A stretch of 64,000 nucleotides of DNA from Kordia sp. SMS9. Its GTDB lineage: Bacteria > Bacteroidota > Bacteroidia > Flavobacteriales > Flavobacteriaceae. Location of the stretch: assembly GCF_003352465.1 (NCBI RefSeq), contig NZ_CP031153.1, positions 3,992,001 to 4,056,000 of the forward strand. The letters are read 5' to 3'. The position numbers were made by a program, and so were the translations under genes. The notes under the pieces were generated by a model. That model was not told where the DNA came from, did not search any database, and saw only the letters and a program-made list of their open reading frames with translations. This document shows positions 1-8,772 of this stretch, in pieces (positions within the stretch are counted from its first letter, which is position 1; each line of letters opens with the position of its first letter).

Positions 1-243
1 TAATATTGCAGGATTTGTACTCGAATTTTCTAACTTCTGATCGTTCAACGAGTATTCAACAGCCGTAATAGGACCATTATTCGTGTTGATTATGTTTGCT
101 TTTAAAGGCGCATTTAGCTGAAATTTCTGTGTTTTTCCATCAACTTGTAGTGTAAACTTAGCCGGAGTTGGTTTTTTTTCGCTTCCGCAAGAAAAAATAG
201 CAAAACTTAAAAATGTGATTATGAATACCTTATAAAACTTCAT
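1..243 (-). CDS. Lipoprotein, 5' part only; possible glutaminyl-peptide cyclotransferase
   Basis: The gene runs off the left edge, so only 81 codons are visible. The start is the ATG complementary to 241-243. The product opens with a signal peptide ending in a lipobox (FAIFSCG, Cys19), so it should be a periplasm-facing or outer-membrane lipoprotein. The visible mature part is a beta-rich segment containing 'AVEYSLNDQKL', which resembles the N-terminal extension of flavobacterial glutaminyl-peptide cyclotransferases. The catalytic propeller would lie outside the window, so the enzyme name is a guess from this short piece. It is divergent from the SRP RNA gene. Confidence 0.7.
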   Translation of the reverse strand, partial: MKFYKVFIITFLSFAIFSCGSEKKPTPAKFTLQVDGKTQKFQLNAPLKANIINTNNGPITAVEYSLNDQKLENSSTNPAIL

Positions 244-296
244 TGGATTTCTTAATTTTTGGCAAGGTAATTCATAAAAATCAGTTTAAAAAATCA

Positions 297-326
297 TTGC
301 TTAAATGTAAAAACATATTATCTTTG
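297..326 (+). promoter_or_regulatory. Bacteroidota-type promoter of ffs
   Basis: TTG at 297-299, a 19-bp gap, then TATCTTTG at 319-326. This is an exact match to the Bacteroidota consensus TTG-N19-21-TAnnTTTG and places the start about 5 bases downstream, at the first base of the SRP RNA. Confidence 0.8.
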
Positions 327-330
327 CATC

Positions 331-424
331 GGCAAGTCCTACACAACCAGCTCCTGTTGAATCCTCCAGGGCGGGAACGCAGCAAAGGTAAATGGTCGTA
401 GCGGTGTGATGTAGGTAGCTTGCC
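331..424 (+). ncRNA. ffs: Signal recognition particle RNA, small bacterial type
   Basis: The RNA of about 94 nt folds into one long hairpin: GGCAAG at 331-336 pairs with CTTGCC at 419-424. The conserved SRP core is present in the apical part (CAGGGCGGGAACGCAGCA, about 367-384), which is the Ffh M-domain binding site. A run of T follows at 426-432 as a terminator. The RNA joins Ffh to form the particle that targets membrane and secretory proteins to the translocon. The promoter immediately upstream fits the 5' end. Confidence 0.95.
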
Positions 425-505
425 ATTTTTTTATTCCCTAAAGTCAAGCATTACGTTCTCCTTTTTTTTAAGCATATTTGTAAAAATTAACCAAAACTTA
501 AACGA

Positions 506-1312
506 ATGTCAAAAGTTGTATTGATTACTGGTGGCTCATCAGGAATTGGAAAATCTATTGGAATTTTACTCGCAGAAAAAGGATATACCGTGTACGGAAC
601 CAGTAGAAACCCTAATAAATTCAAAGACTTCACAGCTTTTAAATTGATTGCCTTGGATGTACGTGATACAGAAACCATTCAAAAAGCAGTCAATACGATT
701 ATTGATGCAGAAGGACGTTTGGATGTGTTGATCAACAATGCAGGTGTTGGAATTACAGGTCCGATCGAAGAAACACCCGATGATGAAATCCACAAAGCAT
801 TTCAAACCAACTTATACGGTCCAATTTCAGTAATGAAAGCCGTGTTACCACAAATGCGCAAACAACAAAGCGGACATATTATAAATGTGACTTCCATTGC
901 AGGGTATATGGGATTGCCGTACCGCGGAATTTACTCTGCTACCAAAGGTGCGTTAGAATTGATAACAGAAGCCATGCGCATGGAAACCAAAATGTTTGGT
1001 GTGGAAATAGCGAATGTAGCTCCTGGCGATTTTGCTACGAATATTGCCGCAGGACGCTATCATACGCCTGTTTTTGACAATTCTCCATACAAAGAAGTCT
1101 ACGGCAATATGCTCACAGAAATGGACGCGCATGTGGATGGCGGATCAGATCCGAAAATTATGGCAGAATCCGTTTTAAAAATCATCGAAACCAACAAACC
1201 TAAAATTCATTACAAAGTAGGTGCATTTATGCAGAAATTTTCAATTGTGTTGAAACGTGTGTTGCCTGATAAAGTATATGAGAAAATGTTGATGAATCAT
1301 TATAAACTGTAA
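506..1312 (+). CDS. SDR-family NAD(P)-dependent oxidoreductase
   Basis: A classical short-chain dehydrogenase/reductase of 268 residues, the usual length. It has the Rossmann cofactor motif TGGSSGIG (residues 8-15), the structural NNAG motif (77-80), the catalytic Ser130 in NVTS, and the YSATK signature with Tyr143 and Lys147. It has no signal peptide, so it is cytoplasmic. Residues after the first strand (TSRNP) suggest NADPH rather than NADH. The substrate cannot be told from sequence. The DinB-like gene follows after 12 bases, so the two are probably co-transcribed. Confidence 0.93.
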   Translation: MSKVVLITGGSSGIGKSIGILLAEKGYTVYGTSRNPNKFKDFTAFKLIALDVRDTETIQKAVNTIIDAEGRLDVLINNAGVGITGPIEETPDDEIHKAFQTNLYGPISVMKAVLPQMRKQQSGHIINVTSIAGYMGLPYRGIYSATKGALELITEAMRMETKMFGVEIANVAPGDFATNIAAGRYHTPVFDNSPYKEVYGNMLTEMDAHVDGGSDPKIMAESVLKIIETNKPKIHYKVGAFMQKFSIVLKRVLPDKVYEKMLMNHYKL

Positions 1313-1324
1313 ACCCATAAAATC

Positions 1325-1900
1325 ATGAAAAAACGATCATATAACATAATACTTGCTTTGTTTTTGATACTGAGCGTAAACTGTTCTGTAAACGCACAAA
1401 GCACTATAGAAGTTCCAAAAGGATATACTACACAAATTGGAAATATGGTAAGCATGCTTGAAGATTTAAAAACTAGAGTTACTAGTAGTGTCAAAAATCT
1501 TTCGCAGGAAGAAACCGACTTTTTATTAGACAAAGATGCCAATCGTGTAGGAGCGATGATTTTACATTTAGCGGCTACAGAAAAATACTATCAGGTATAT
1601 ACTTTTGAAGGTCGTGCATTTAATAAAGAAGAAGAGGAAGCATGGATGACAGCGTTGGGATTAGGAGAAAAGGCAAGAGAAAAATACGTTGGCAAACCGA
1701 TTGATTATTATTTAAAAATTTGGGATGAAGTCCGAAAAGAAACTTTGACTAAGCTAAAAGAGAAAGACGATACTTGGTTCAAATCTTTAGGCGCTGAAGA
1801 TGTTATGAGTAATCAATATGCTTGGTATCATGTTATGGAGCATCAAGCGAATCACATGGGGCAAATTAGACTTGTTATTAAAAGAATTCCTAAGAAATAA
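1325..1900 (+). CDS. Secreted DinB-like four-helix protein
   Basis: 191 residues with an N-terminal signal peptide cleaved after the SVNAQ region. The mature part fits the DinB/YfiT-like four-helix bundle: a first helix containing MILHLAATE and a late helix HVMEHQANHMGQIRL, which place three His residues for a divalent metal site. Proteins of this fold bind Ni, Zn or Mn, and some act as thiol-dependent S-transferases; the reaction here is unknown. A secreted member is less common than a cytosolic one. It lies 12 bases after the SDR gene in the same direction. Confidence 0.85.
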   Translation: MKKRSYNIILALFLILSVNCSVNAQSTIEVPKGYTTQIGNMVSMLEDLKTRVTSSVKNLSQEETDFLLDKDANRVGAMILHLAATEKYYQVYTFEGRAFNKEEEEAWMTALGLGEKAREKYVGKPIDYYLKIWDEVRKETLTKLKEKDDTWFKSLGAEDVMSNQYAWYHVMEHQANHMGQIRLVIKRIPKK

Positions 1901-1956
1901 TAAGTAGTTCTTAAGCTTTTGATTATAAAAAAAGCTGCAATACCAAAATTTAATTC

Positions 1957-2514
1957 ATGCAAAGTTCAGATACTTTTTTACTAGAATCTAAACTGAAACG
2001 TTTAAAAATTTCGTTTTCCAAGGAAAACGGAAAGATTATGATTTCTCAAGCCAAAAGAGATTATGTTATTCTAATAGGATTGGTCTTTTTTCCATTACTT
2101 TTTGGAATATGTGCAACGGTATTTTTAATTGTGGGAGATGGAGAAATCTACCTGCAACACTTCAAAAAAATCATCTTTTTCATTGTATTTTTTTACACAT
2201 TGGGAATTGGAAGTCTTTTTAGAATATTGATCAAACACAAAGAAAATAAAGACATTAAAATTTTAGGCTACAAGGAAATTATTCTTAAAACCAAGGAGAC
2301 TTCTACACGTTTTGATGCACATACGATTGATTTTTTTGATTATACCGTTGAAAAGATGGAAGAGGAAGTGTATCATGGAACATTATATTTAATAGACACC
2401 AATCAAAATGAACACCTTTTGATGGGTTTTGATGCAGAAACAGAGCAATATGTTACGGACGATTTGCAATGGTTTGTCAACTATTTTGAACAGCATGTTC
2501 AGTTAAATTCATAA
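1957..2514 (+). CDS. Hypothetical membrane protein with two transmembrane helices
   Basis: 185 residues, not assigned to a known family. A short cytoplasmic N-terminus is followed by two hydrophobic helices (about residues 33-56 and 68-87), then a soluble C-terminal half with a beta-rich pattern (KILGYKEIILKTKET...). The layout of two helices followed by a PH-like soluble domain is common among small flavobacterial membrane proteins. It ends 8 bases before the next start, suggesting co-transcription with the esterase-like lipoprotein gene. Confidence 0.75.
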   Translation: MQSSDTFLLESKLKRLKISFSKENGKIMISQAKRDYVILIGLVFFPLLFGICATVFLIVGDGEIYLQHFKKIIFFIVFFYTLGIGSLFRILIKHKENKDIKILGYKEIILKTKETSTRFDAHTIDFFDYTVEKMEEEVYHGTLYLIDTNQNEHLLMGFDAETEQYVTDDLQWFVNYFEQHVQLNS

Positions 2515-2522
2515 ATTGCAAT

Positions 2523-3569
2523 ATGCGTACCAAAGGAACATTTTTCGAATTTCAACTATGGATGGTTTGTCTTGTTGTGCTCCATTTTTCCTGTACGCGT
2601 GACATAAATTCCATTCCTTCGCAGCATATTGAAAAAGGATTGCAAACATCTGAAGCCCCATTTTCTATGGGACTTGATGCTGCAAGTTTTCATCCAAATA
2701 TTGTGTATGGTGATTCCGCACGAAATAAGTATGATTTTTTCAAACCAAATTTTGCAGCACCTTCTTCGTTGTTAATTTTAATTCACGGTGGCGGATTTGT
2801 TTCGGGCGATAAGTCTACCTACTACGATTCGTATCGCTATCGCGGATTGGTCAATCGGATGTTGGACAAAAATATTGCGGTTGCTACCATCAATTATCGT
2901 TTTGTAGATCCTTTTGATAAACAAGGAATTCTCAACAGTTTGACAGATGTAAAATTGGCGTTGCAACACATGCGTTACTTCTCAGATAGTTTACATTTTA
3001 ATTCGGAGAAAGTCATGTTGCAAGGAAGTTCGGCTGGTGGCGCGGCAGCAATGTGGATTGGGTTTCAAGATGATATGGCAATCAAACATGACAAAAATCC
3101 AATATTGAGTGAAACTACACGTGTGCAAGGAATCGTTGGCGTTTCAACACAAGCTAATTATGACATTGCCAATTGGCATGAAACTGTATTTTCATCGTTC
3201 AAAAAAGATGGATTTACCGCAGCATCTTTGGAAGCATTGATAAAAGAGTATCGAATTTTACTGTATTACGGCGTTAACAATCGGGAAGATTTGTCTTCTG
3301 AAGAAATGCAAAATTACCTAAAAATGACCAACATGTTGAAAATGTTATCTGCGGATGATCCGCCATTTTATATTATGAATACAAAGTTTTCAGGAGACAT
3401 TCCCACAAACATGAGTGAAGTTTTTCATCATCCATTACATGTGAAAACCATTCAGCAACAAGCGGAAAAAGTAGGCGCAAAAGGTAGCTATCATTGTCCA
3501 CAAATAAATTTAGATACGACAAAAGGAGAAACTCCAGAAGCATTTATTGTGCGTATTATTGGGAATTAA
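2523..3569 (+). CDS. Alpha/beta-hydrolase lipoprotein (esterase/lipase-like)
   Basis: 348 residues. The signal peptide ends in a lipobox-like HFSC (Cys24). The hydrolase core has the oxyanion-hole motif HGGGF (88-92) and a nucleophile elbow GSSAGG (168-173; Ser170), which is the pattern of the hormone-sensitive-lipase/BD-FAE group. The C-terminal segment (EVFHHPLHVKTI) carries candidate catalytic His residues. It probably hydrolyses esters at the cell surface or in the periplasm; the substrate is unknown. It sits 8 bases after a membrane-protein gene and 17 bases before a secreted lipocalin-like gene. Confidence 0.88.
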   Translation: MRTKGTFFEFQLWMVCLVVLHFSCTRDINSIPSQHIEKGLQTSEAPFSMGLDAASFHPNIVYGDSARNKYDFFKPNFAAPSSLLILIHGGGFVSGDKSTYYDSYRYRGLVNRMLDKNIAVATINYRFVDPFDKQGILNSLTDVKLALQHMRYFSDSLHFNSEKVMLQGSSAGGAAAMWIGFQDDMAIKHDKNPILSETTRVQGIVGVSTQANYDIANWHETVFSSFKKDGFTAASLEALIKEYRILLYYGVNNREDLSSEEMQNYLKMTNMLKMLSADDPPFYIMNTKFSGDIPTNMSEVFHHPLHVKTIQQQAEKVGAKGSYHCPQINLDTTKGETPEAFIVRIIGN

Positions 3570-3586
3570 ATTTATACAATAACAAT

Positions 3587-4000
3587 ATGCGAATTTTAAT
3601 TACATTCCTTTTATGCTTTGCGATGTATTCCGTAAATGCACAAACTGATTTACAACAAGATATTTTAGGGAAGTGGAAATTTGTAAAAGCCACTACAGAT
3701 GCTGAAAAAAATACTTCAAAGCAAACTGAAACTCATCTCAGTAAAGAGCAAAAAGATCCTTTGATGCAGAAAGATGTTTTGCTTAGATTTGAAAGCACTA
3801 AGGATATTGCTTTTGAAGTTGAAAATATTTTATTGCATGCTGAGTACGGAATAAAAGACTCCATACTTACTATTGGAAGACACAAGTATGCGGTTTTAAA
3901 AATAACAAAGGAAGCTTTGCACTTAAAATCACTGAACGATTCTATACCCGTAAATTATGAACTCCAACGCATAGTGGCACCGAAAAAAGATAAAAAGTAA
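3587..4000 (+). CDS. Secreted lipocalin-like protein
   Basis: 137 residues. The start at 3587 was chosen because it gives a clean signal peptide (MRILITFLLCFAMYSVNAQ). An upstream in-frame Met at 3494 would lie inside the preceding gene. The mature protein starts with DILGKWKFV, the opening strand typical of the small lipocalin-like families of Bacteroidota that read 'LxGxWxLV'. It is probably a periplasmic beta-barrel binding protein; the ligand is unknown. It lies 17 bases after the hydrolase gene and is likely in the same transcript. Confidence 0.75.
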   Translation: MRILITFLLCFAMYSVNAQTDLQQDILGKWKFVKATTDAEKNTSKQTETHLSKEQKDPLMQKDVLLRFESTKDIAFEVENILLHAEYGIKDSILTIGRHKYAVLKITKEALHLKSLNDSIPVNYELQRIVAPKKDKK

Positions 4001-4055
4001 ATCATAGTATGCTATTTAATAATTTCTCTTTTCTAATTCAAATGAAAATTAAACA

Positions 4056-4283
4056 ATGAGTAATGAACAACCAAACAATCCGCTACACGGAATAAAACTT
4101 GCCACTATTGTAGAAACTTTAGTGGACTATTACGGTTTTGAAGAATTGAGCAAACGCATCAATATCAATTGTTTTAAAAGCAACCCTTCTGTAAAATCGA
4201 GTTTAAAATTTTTACGCAGAACGCCTTGGGCAAGAGAAAAAGTAGAAAAGTTGTATTTGCGAGTAATTCAAGAAAGTACATAG
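4056..4283 (+). CDS. VF530-family small DNA-binding protein (DUF2132)
   Basis: 75 residues. The sequence [26 protein letters not shown] and the later [16 protein letters not shown] match the VF530 family almost from end to end. Family members are small all-alpha cytoplasmic proteins reported as DNA-binding; their cell role is not settled. Length is normal for the family and the protein is Lys/Arg-rich. It stands as a separate short gene 55 bases after the lipocalin-like gene. Confidence 0.9.
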   Translation: MSNEQPNNPLHGIKLATIVETLVDYYGFEELSKRININCFKSNPSVKSSLKFLRRTPWAREKVEKLYLRVIQEST

Positions 4284-4358
4284 CAATCACTTATTGTAAA
4301 TTACGATCTGTAACATTCTTGTGTCCCTAAACACTGATACTTTATAAACTTTTTACGA

Positions 4359-4991
4359 ATGAAATATTATGTAACCATTTTATGTATAACTAGTGTCTTT
4401 TTTTTAGGCCTGTTTTTAGATTTTCCTCTTTGGCTTCTCATCACACTCAACATGCTCATCTTTGCCACATTATTATTTTGGGAACTTTCGGTGTTTACAA
4501 ACAAATTTAAAGGCGATTTTGCCTTGAAAAGTTATAAGAAATCCTTGGATTTATTAAAATATCTAGGATTGTTTATGTTTGTTTTTTTAGTATTTGAAAA
4601 AAGTAGTTGGAACGATCTAAGTACTTTTGAGATGAGTATACTGTTTTTTGCCGTTGCCATTGTAAGTGCTGATATTATTGTCTATAGTTTGTACAAACTG
4701 AAGCATCCCGCAACAATTTTTATTCATAACGACGAGTTCATATTTAACAATTGTTGGCTTAAAAAAAGAAATTTAAAAAACTTGAATTATATCGGCATTT
4801 CTCCTTTAGCAGGAGAATTGGTATTAGGATTCATTAAAAAACGCGATGTGCTTTTGCCGTTTCGAGAGTATGACAAAAAAGAATTTAGAGCATTTTTAGA
4901 AATCCTTGTTGAAAAATCGGAACACAATGTATATCTCACGGAAAAAGTGCAAAATAAGTTTCCCGCAACTTCACTTGAACGAACAGTATAG
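4359..4991 (+). CDS. Hypothetical membrane protein
   Basis: 210 residues, no recognised family. The N-terminal half has four hydrophobic helices in two pairs (about residues 4-20, 22-42, 66-82, 94-112). A soluble C-terminal domain of about 90 residues follows (HPATIFIHNDEFIFNNCWLKK...). The layout resembles the 185-residue protein encoded at 1957-2514, another membrane anchor plus a small beta-rich domain, but I see no clear sequence match between them. It is the last gene before a long intergenic stretch. Confidence 0.7.
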   Translation: MKYYVTILCITSVFFLGLFLDFPLWLLITLNMLIFATLLFWELSVFTNKFKGDFALKSYKKSLDLLKYLGLFMFVFLVFEKSSWNDLSTFEMSILFFAVAIVSADIIVYSLYKLKHPATIFIHNDEFIFNNCWLKKRNLKNLNYIGISPLAGELVLGFIKKRDVLLPFREYDKKEFRAFLEILVEKSEHNVYLTEKVQNKFPATSLERTV

Positions 4992-5156
4992 TTTACCAAC
5001 ATTACACACAAAGGTGACATTCACACATCTTCGGGTACAATTTTTACAAGTTTTATGTACTTTAACATTATAATTAATCATTGCATTTCACATAATTACA
5101 TCATACTACTGTATTTAGACCAACTAAACGGTAGCATACTTTGAAATTTGTATTGG

Positions 5157-5183
5157 AAAGCCTGTGTAATGCAGGCTTTTTTT
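5157..5183 (+). terminator. Rho-independent terminator
   Basis: AAAGCCTG and CAGGCTTT form a perfect 8-bp stem with a 7-base loop, followed by T residues. It lies 166 bases after the preceding membrane-protein gene. Confidence 0.8.
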
Positions 5184-5197
5184 AGTGAAACTCACTA

Positions 5198-5371
5198 TTG
5201 AAAAGCCAAAAGGCGCATTCAATAGTGTAAGTTGAACTAATCCTGCTGAAAAGCTGGATCTTTTACTTCGAACTTCAACGATTTTTAAGTTTTCTATTTT
5301 TCTTTGATATGATGACTTTGAAAAGCCAAAAGGCGCATTCAATAGTGTAAGTTGAACTAATCCTGCTGAAA
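5198..5371. repeat. Two 54-bp direct repeats exactly 120 bp apart
   Basis: An identical 54-base segment, beginning TTGAAAAGCCAAAAGGCG, occurs at 5198-5251 and 5318-5371. The 66 bases between are unrelated. Both copies lie in a region without a convincing gene, directly after a terminator. Confidence 0.9.
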
Positions 5372-5510
5372 TGAATCGCGCCAAAAATCATAGAAGTTCC
5401 TGTAAAACACGACCGTTTTAGCTTTTAGGTTTGATTTAAAAAATGTTAATAACTCACGGACTATTCTACAATACAAGTTGATTATTACATACGATAATAT
5501 TGTAATTTTA

Positions 5511-5688
5511 CGCCAAATTGCGTTAGGGATAGCAGCGGCATCCTTTTTTTAATTTTGATACGTTAGTACGAGGAGGAACGACGAAGTAATCTGTTTTTTG
5601 ACTACACAGATTGTCATACATTTTCTAAAAATCCTTTGAAAGACGTTTTGTTTAAAAAAGATATAGCGAATAGCCTGTTAAAACGCCC
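5511..5688 (+). ncRNA. Candidate structured intergenic RNA
   Basis: A block beginning GCGTTAGGGATAGCAGCGGC (5521) and ending AGATATAGCGAATAGCCTG (5659-5677) is held together by complementarity between ATCCTTTTTTTAA (about 5540-5552) and TTTAAAAAAGAT (5651-5662). Similar pairs of segments recur between genes in flavobacterial genomes as far as I recall, which suggests a conserved structured element; I do not know an established name. A weak promoter match (TAATTTTA, 5503-5510) lies just upstream. No protein is encoded here. Confidence 0.4.
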
Positions 5689-5730
5689 AAAAAAGTAAAC
5701 ACAACTTTCATATATTAAAATAACTAACAG

Positions 5731-6384
5731 ATGAAATTTTTTATTGATACGGCTAATTTAGATCAAATTCGTGAAGCGCAAGCCTTGGGAATTTTAGATG
5801 GTGTAACGACGAATCCTTCGTTGATGGCAAAAGAAGGAATTACGGGTGCAGAAAACATCTTGAATCACTACAAAGCCATTTGCGAGATTGTTGATGGACA
5901 TGTGTCTGCGGAAGTCATTGCTACCGATTTTGACGGAATGGTCAAAGAAGGAGAAGCATTGGCTGCGTTGAATCCGCAAATTGTGGTAAAGTTGCCAATG
6001 ATAGCTGATGGCATCAAAGCGTGTAAATATTTTTCAGATAAAGGCATTAAAACAAATGTAACGTTGGTATTTTCTGCGGGACAAGCCTTGTTAGCAGCCA
6101 AAGCAGGAGCCACGTATGTATCGCCGTTTATTGGTCGTTTGGATGATATTTCTACAGACGGATTGAACTTGATTGCAGAAATCAGAATGATTTATGACAA
6201 CTACGGATTTGAAACGGAAATTTTAGCGGCTTCTGTACGTCACACCATGCACGTCATTGATTGTGCAAAAATTGGTGCCGACGTGATGACAGGACCATTA
6301 TCATCTATTGTAGGACTGTTGAAGCATCCACTAACCGACATCGGATTGGAAAAATTCTTAGCAGATTACAAGAAAGGAAATTAA
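5731..6384 (+). CDS. fsa: Fructose-6-phosphate aldolase / transaldolase-like protein
   Basis: 217 residues, the length of the short transaldolase (TalC/FSA) subfamily. It begins [10 protein letters not shown] and has the DGVTTNPS motif (residues 23-30). The Schiff-base lysine is Lys87 in VVKLPM, equivalent to Lys85 of E. coli FsaA. The enzyme is a cytoplasmic TIM barrel. Short members act either as transaldolase in the pentose phosphate pathway or as fructose-6-phosphate aldolase; sequence alone does not separate the two here. It is a single gene followed by a strong terminator. Confidence 0.93.
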   Translation: MKFFIDTANLDQIREAQALGILDGVTTNPSLMAKEGITGAENILNHYKAICEIVDGHVSAEVIATDFDGMVKEGEALAALNPQIVVKLPMIADGIKACKYFSDKGIKTNVTLVFSAGQALLAAKAGATYVSPFIGRLDDISTDGLNLIAEIRMIYDNYGFETEILAASVRHTMHVIDCAKIGADVMTGPLSSIVGLLKHPLTDIGLEKFLADYKKGN

Positions 6385-6462
6385 AGTTCAACGTCATTTC
6401 GATTGGTTTTTCGTAATGAAATGAAGAAAAATTGTATCGAGAAATTCTTTGAAATTATACAC

Positions 6463-6500
6463 AAAAAAGCGTTTTAGGAATTTCCTAAGACGCTTTTTTT
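6463..6500 (+). terminator. Rho-independent terminator after fsa
   Basis: AAAAAAGCGTTTTAGGAA pairs with TTCCTAAGACGCTTTTTT, a long stem with one G-U pair, followed by further T residues. Confidence 0.85.
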
Positions 6501-6516
6501 ATACTAAATTCATACA

Positions 6517-7146
6517 ATGGCAATTTGGCAATATAAATTACATATCATTCCAAAAAAAGCAGTTCTAGAGCAGTACGGCAAAATACCGAGTGTTATTTTT
6601 GTAGATCACCAAAGTTGGGAAGCATATTGGAAAAATGTACAGTATGATGGAAATAGATTTCCAAATCCTGATTTTGAAGATGCACATACTAAAAATTGGT
6701 GGTCAAACACAAAAGTTGTTGTGGATGAGCTGGTAAAAAAAGTAGATATGTGCGTGCAACGTGCCCATTGGGATAAAGGAGGTGAATTTGGTTCTTATTA
6801 TTGGAAAGGAACTACTAATTTGTTAGAAGATCACGATGCTTTCATTTCGTACGACAAGGAAACAAATAGTATTTCAGAATTTCAATTTAGAGCAGACTTA
6901 CGAAATGAAGAAAAAGCACTCCGATTTTTAAATGCGATGTTGCAACTTTGTCAAGAATTAGAATGTTTAGTTTTTAATGTTGACGGAGATCTTTTTGAAC
7001 CAGATATAGCATTTATTCTGAAAGATATAAAAAAATCTAGAGCAGTACACTTTTTAAAGGATCCGGAAGATTTTTTCGATACTTTAGAAGCAACTAAAAA
7101 TAATGAAGCGAGTTTCTGGAATAAAATCCAAGCACTTTTTAAATAA
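6517..7146 (+). CDS. Hypothetical cytoplasmic protein
   Basis: 209 residues with no signal peptide or transmembrane segment. It begins MAIWQYKLHIIPKKAVLEQYG and contains many Trp and acidic residues. I do not recognise a catalytic motif. The opening and the later two-strand pattern (ISYDKETNSISEFQFRADLR) resemble small immunity-like or SUKH-type globular proteins, but I cannot support an assignment. The gene is convergent with the thioredoxin-fold lipoprotein gene, with only 14 bases between the stops. Confidence 0.75.
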   Translation: MAIWQYKLHIIPKKAVLEQYGKIPSVIFVDHQSWEAYWKNVQYDGNRFPNPDFEDAHTKNWWSNTKVVVDELVKKVDMCVQRAHWDKGGEFGSYYWKGTTNLLEDHDAFISYDKETNSISEFQFRADLRNEEKALRFLNAMLQLCQELECLVFNVDGDLFEPDIAFILKDIKKSRAVHFLKDPEDFFDTLEATKNNEASFWNKIQALFK

Positions 7147-7160
7147 CAGCCAAGGTACTT

Positions 7161-8582
7161 TTACTTTAACGCTTTCTTAAAATCAGTATTGTAAATACTA
7201 GCAAAGGCATTGACAATATCACCTTTCCAATCAGTAATGATCAATTTATTAATGCTAATCAAAGCGAAGTCGCGCAACACATGATCACGCTTTCCAATGC
7301 GGTATTGTTGGCTTCTTGGAAAATTGAAATCATTCACTTCTTTTTTCCAACGTTTATGATCTTCATCCAAGCTGATTCCCACAATATTTAAGTTTGGAAA
7401 TTCTTTAGCCAAACTTTTTATTTTTCCTGTAATCAATCGTTTGTGGCGTTTTTGAGAGGATGTCCAAAAGTAAAAAATAGTTTTCTTTCCACGTTTGGCA
7501 CTTAACTTATTCACAGGAACACGCATGTGTTTCTCATCATACACATAAATTTGTTTTGAAAAATTATTGCCAGGCTGTAAACTCTTAATTCCGTTGTGGA
7601 GATTTGTGATTTCTTCTTTCGATTTGGTGTCGGTAGCTACTTTTTGATACAGCTTGAAAAATTCATTATTTTGAATAATATCTGTGGTATTGTTTCTAAA
7701 ATACGAATATGCAGTGTAGCGAAGCATTTCGTTTCTCAAATACGGATACGTCACTAAACTGTCAATATATTTCAATTTATTTTTATTGTATGTCAAAGAA
7801 GTATTTAGCGGTTTGTCACCTTTCCAAGAGCGTTGCAAACATTCACTATACGACGAATTGTTGATATATTGCATAATATACCTTGCATACGGACGGTAAT
7901 AACTCATCGTAGAATCGTTCATATCTACTTTTGACTTGTACTTGTAAAAAGAATCTACAATTGTTAAGGTAGAATCTTTCTTTCTACGCTTAAAAAACAT
8001 ATTCTGATACGTTTCGCGATATCTAAAATTTCTATATTGAATAGCTTTGTCTGTAAATTTCTTAAATGCGTCCGAAACATTCGGATTCTCCTTTAAAAAT
8101 TTTTGCTGTTTTGCCAATTTTATATCCTGTAGCGAATCAATTTTGTTAAGAAAATCTTCACTATTCAACTTTGTAAACTGATATACAGGTCGCTCATGAC
8201 TCGCATTTAGCAGAAACAATTCGATATAAAAGTTGTTTTTTTCGGCACCTTTTCCCGTAAAAAATAGCGATTCGTCAAACTTATAGGTATTCAAACGAAG
8301 CAACAAGCTATCGCCTTTTTCTAAATAAATATATTGGTATTCAGGGTAATGATAAAACTTATACAAACCATCTTTGTGGTTTTTCAGTTTTCCCATAAAT
8401 CTGTTCTTATCGTCTAGTTTTAAAGAGTCTACGAATTCTCCCTTATGATACAAAACTACATAATCGTTCCCTGGATTGATAATTTCTCCACCAAAATACA
8501 CCACATCTTCTGCAGTTTCTTTCTTAGAATCATTACAACCGAAACAGATAAATAAGAGCAATAATGGGGTAAAATATTTCAT
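7161..8582 (-). CDS. TlpA-like thioredoxin-fold lipoprotein lacking CxxC
   Basis: 473 residues. Signal peptide and lipobox CFGC (Cys16) make it an envelope lipoprotein. An N-terminal beta-rich domain of the kind that precedes TlpA domains in Bacteroidota is followed by a helical middle and a C-terminal thioredoxin fold (about residues 360-473). At the position where TlpA proteins have WxxWCxPC the sequence is FYFWTSSQKRHKR, so both redox cysteines are missing. The following IVGISLDEDHKRWKK still matches the family. It is therefore unlikely to be a disulfide reductase and may be a structural or binding relative. Confidence 0.85.
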   Translation of the reverse strand: MKYFTPLLLLFICFGCNDSKKETAEDVVYFGGEIINPGNDYVVLYHKGEFVDSLKLDDKNRFMGKLKNHKDGLYKFYHYPEYQYIYLEKGDSLLLRLNTYKFDESLFFTGKGAEKNNFYIELFLLNASHERPVYQFTKLNSEDFLNKIDSLQDIKLAKQQKFLKENPNVSDAFKKFTDKAIQYRNFRYRETYQNMFFKRRKKDSTLTIVDSFYKYKSKVDMNDSTMSYYRPYARYIMQYINNSSYSECLQRSWKGDKPLNTSLTYNKNKLKYIDSLVTYPYLRNEMLRYTAYSYFRNNTTDIIQNNEFFKLYQKVATDTKSKEEITNLHNGIKSLQPGNNFSKQIYVYDEKHMRVPVNKLSAKRGKKTIFYFWTSSQKRHKRLITGKIKSLAKEFPNLNIVGISLDEDHKRWKKEVNDFNFPRSQQYRIGKRDHVLRDFALISINKLIITDWKGDIVNAFASIYNTDFKKALK

Positions 8583-8709
8583 AGTGATCTAGTGGTCTCT
8601 TTGAGATTTTAACAAAACTAACCATCACAAATACAATAGGGTGTTAACGCGTTGTTAAAAATAGTCGTTAAAACGTTAAGACACATCTACGTAAAATTCG
8701 TCTTAAAAC

Positions 8710-8740
8710 TTAGTAATATTCAATGTAATTCTTACTTTTG
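8710..8740 (+). promoter_or_regulatory. Likely promoter of the ABC-F gene
   Basis: TTA at 8710-8712, a 20-bp gap, then TACTTTTG at 8733-8740, an exact TAnnTTTG element. The predicted start leaves a leader of about 25-30 bases before ATG 8773. Confidence 0.6.
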
Positions 8741-8772
8741 CGCCATATAAAAAAGTTTAAAAAAAGAAAAAA

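Noticed and set aside
5124-5384. Minus-strand frame of 86 codons across the 54-bp repeats
   Set aside because: Its internal repeat is caused by the DNA repeat, and it overlaps a terminator. No protein features.
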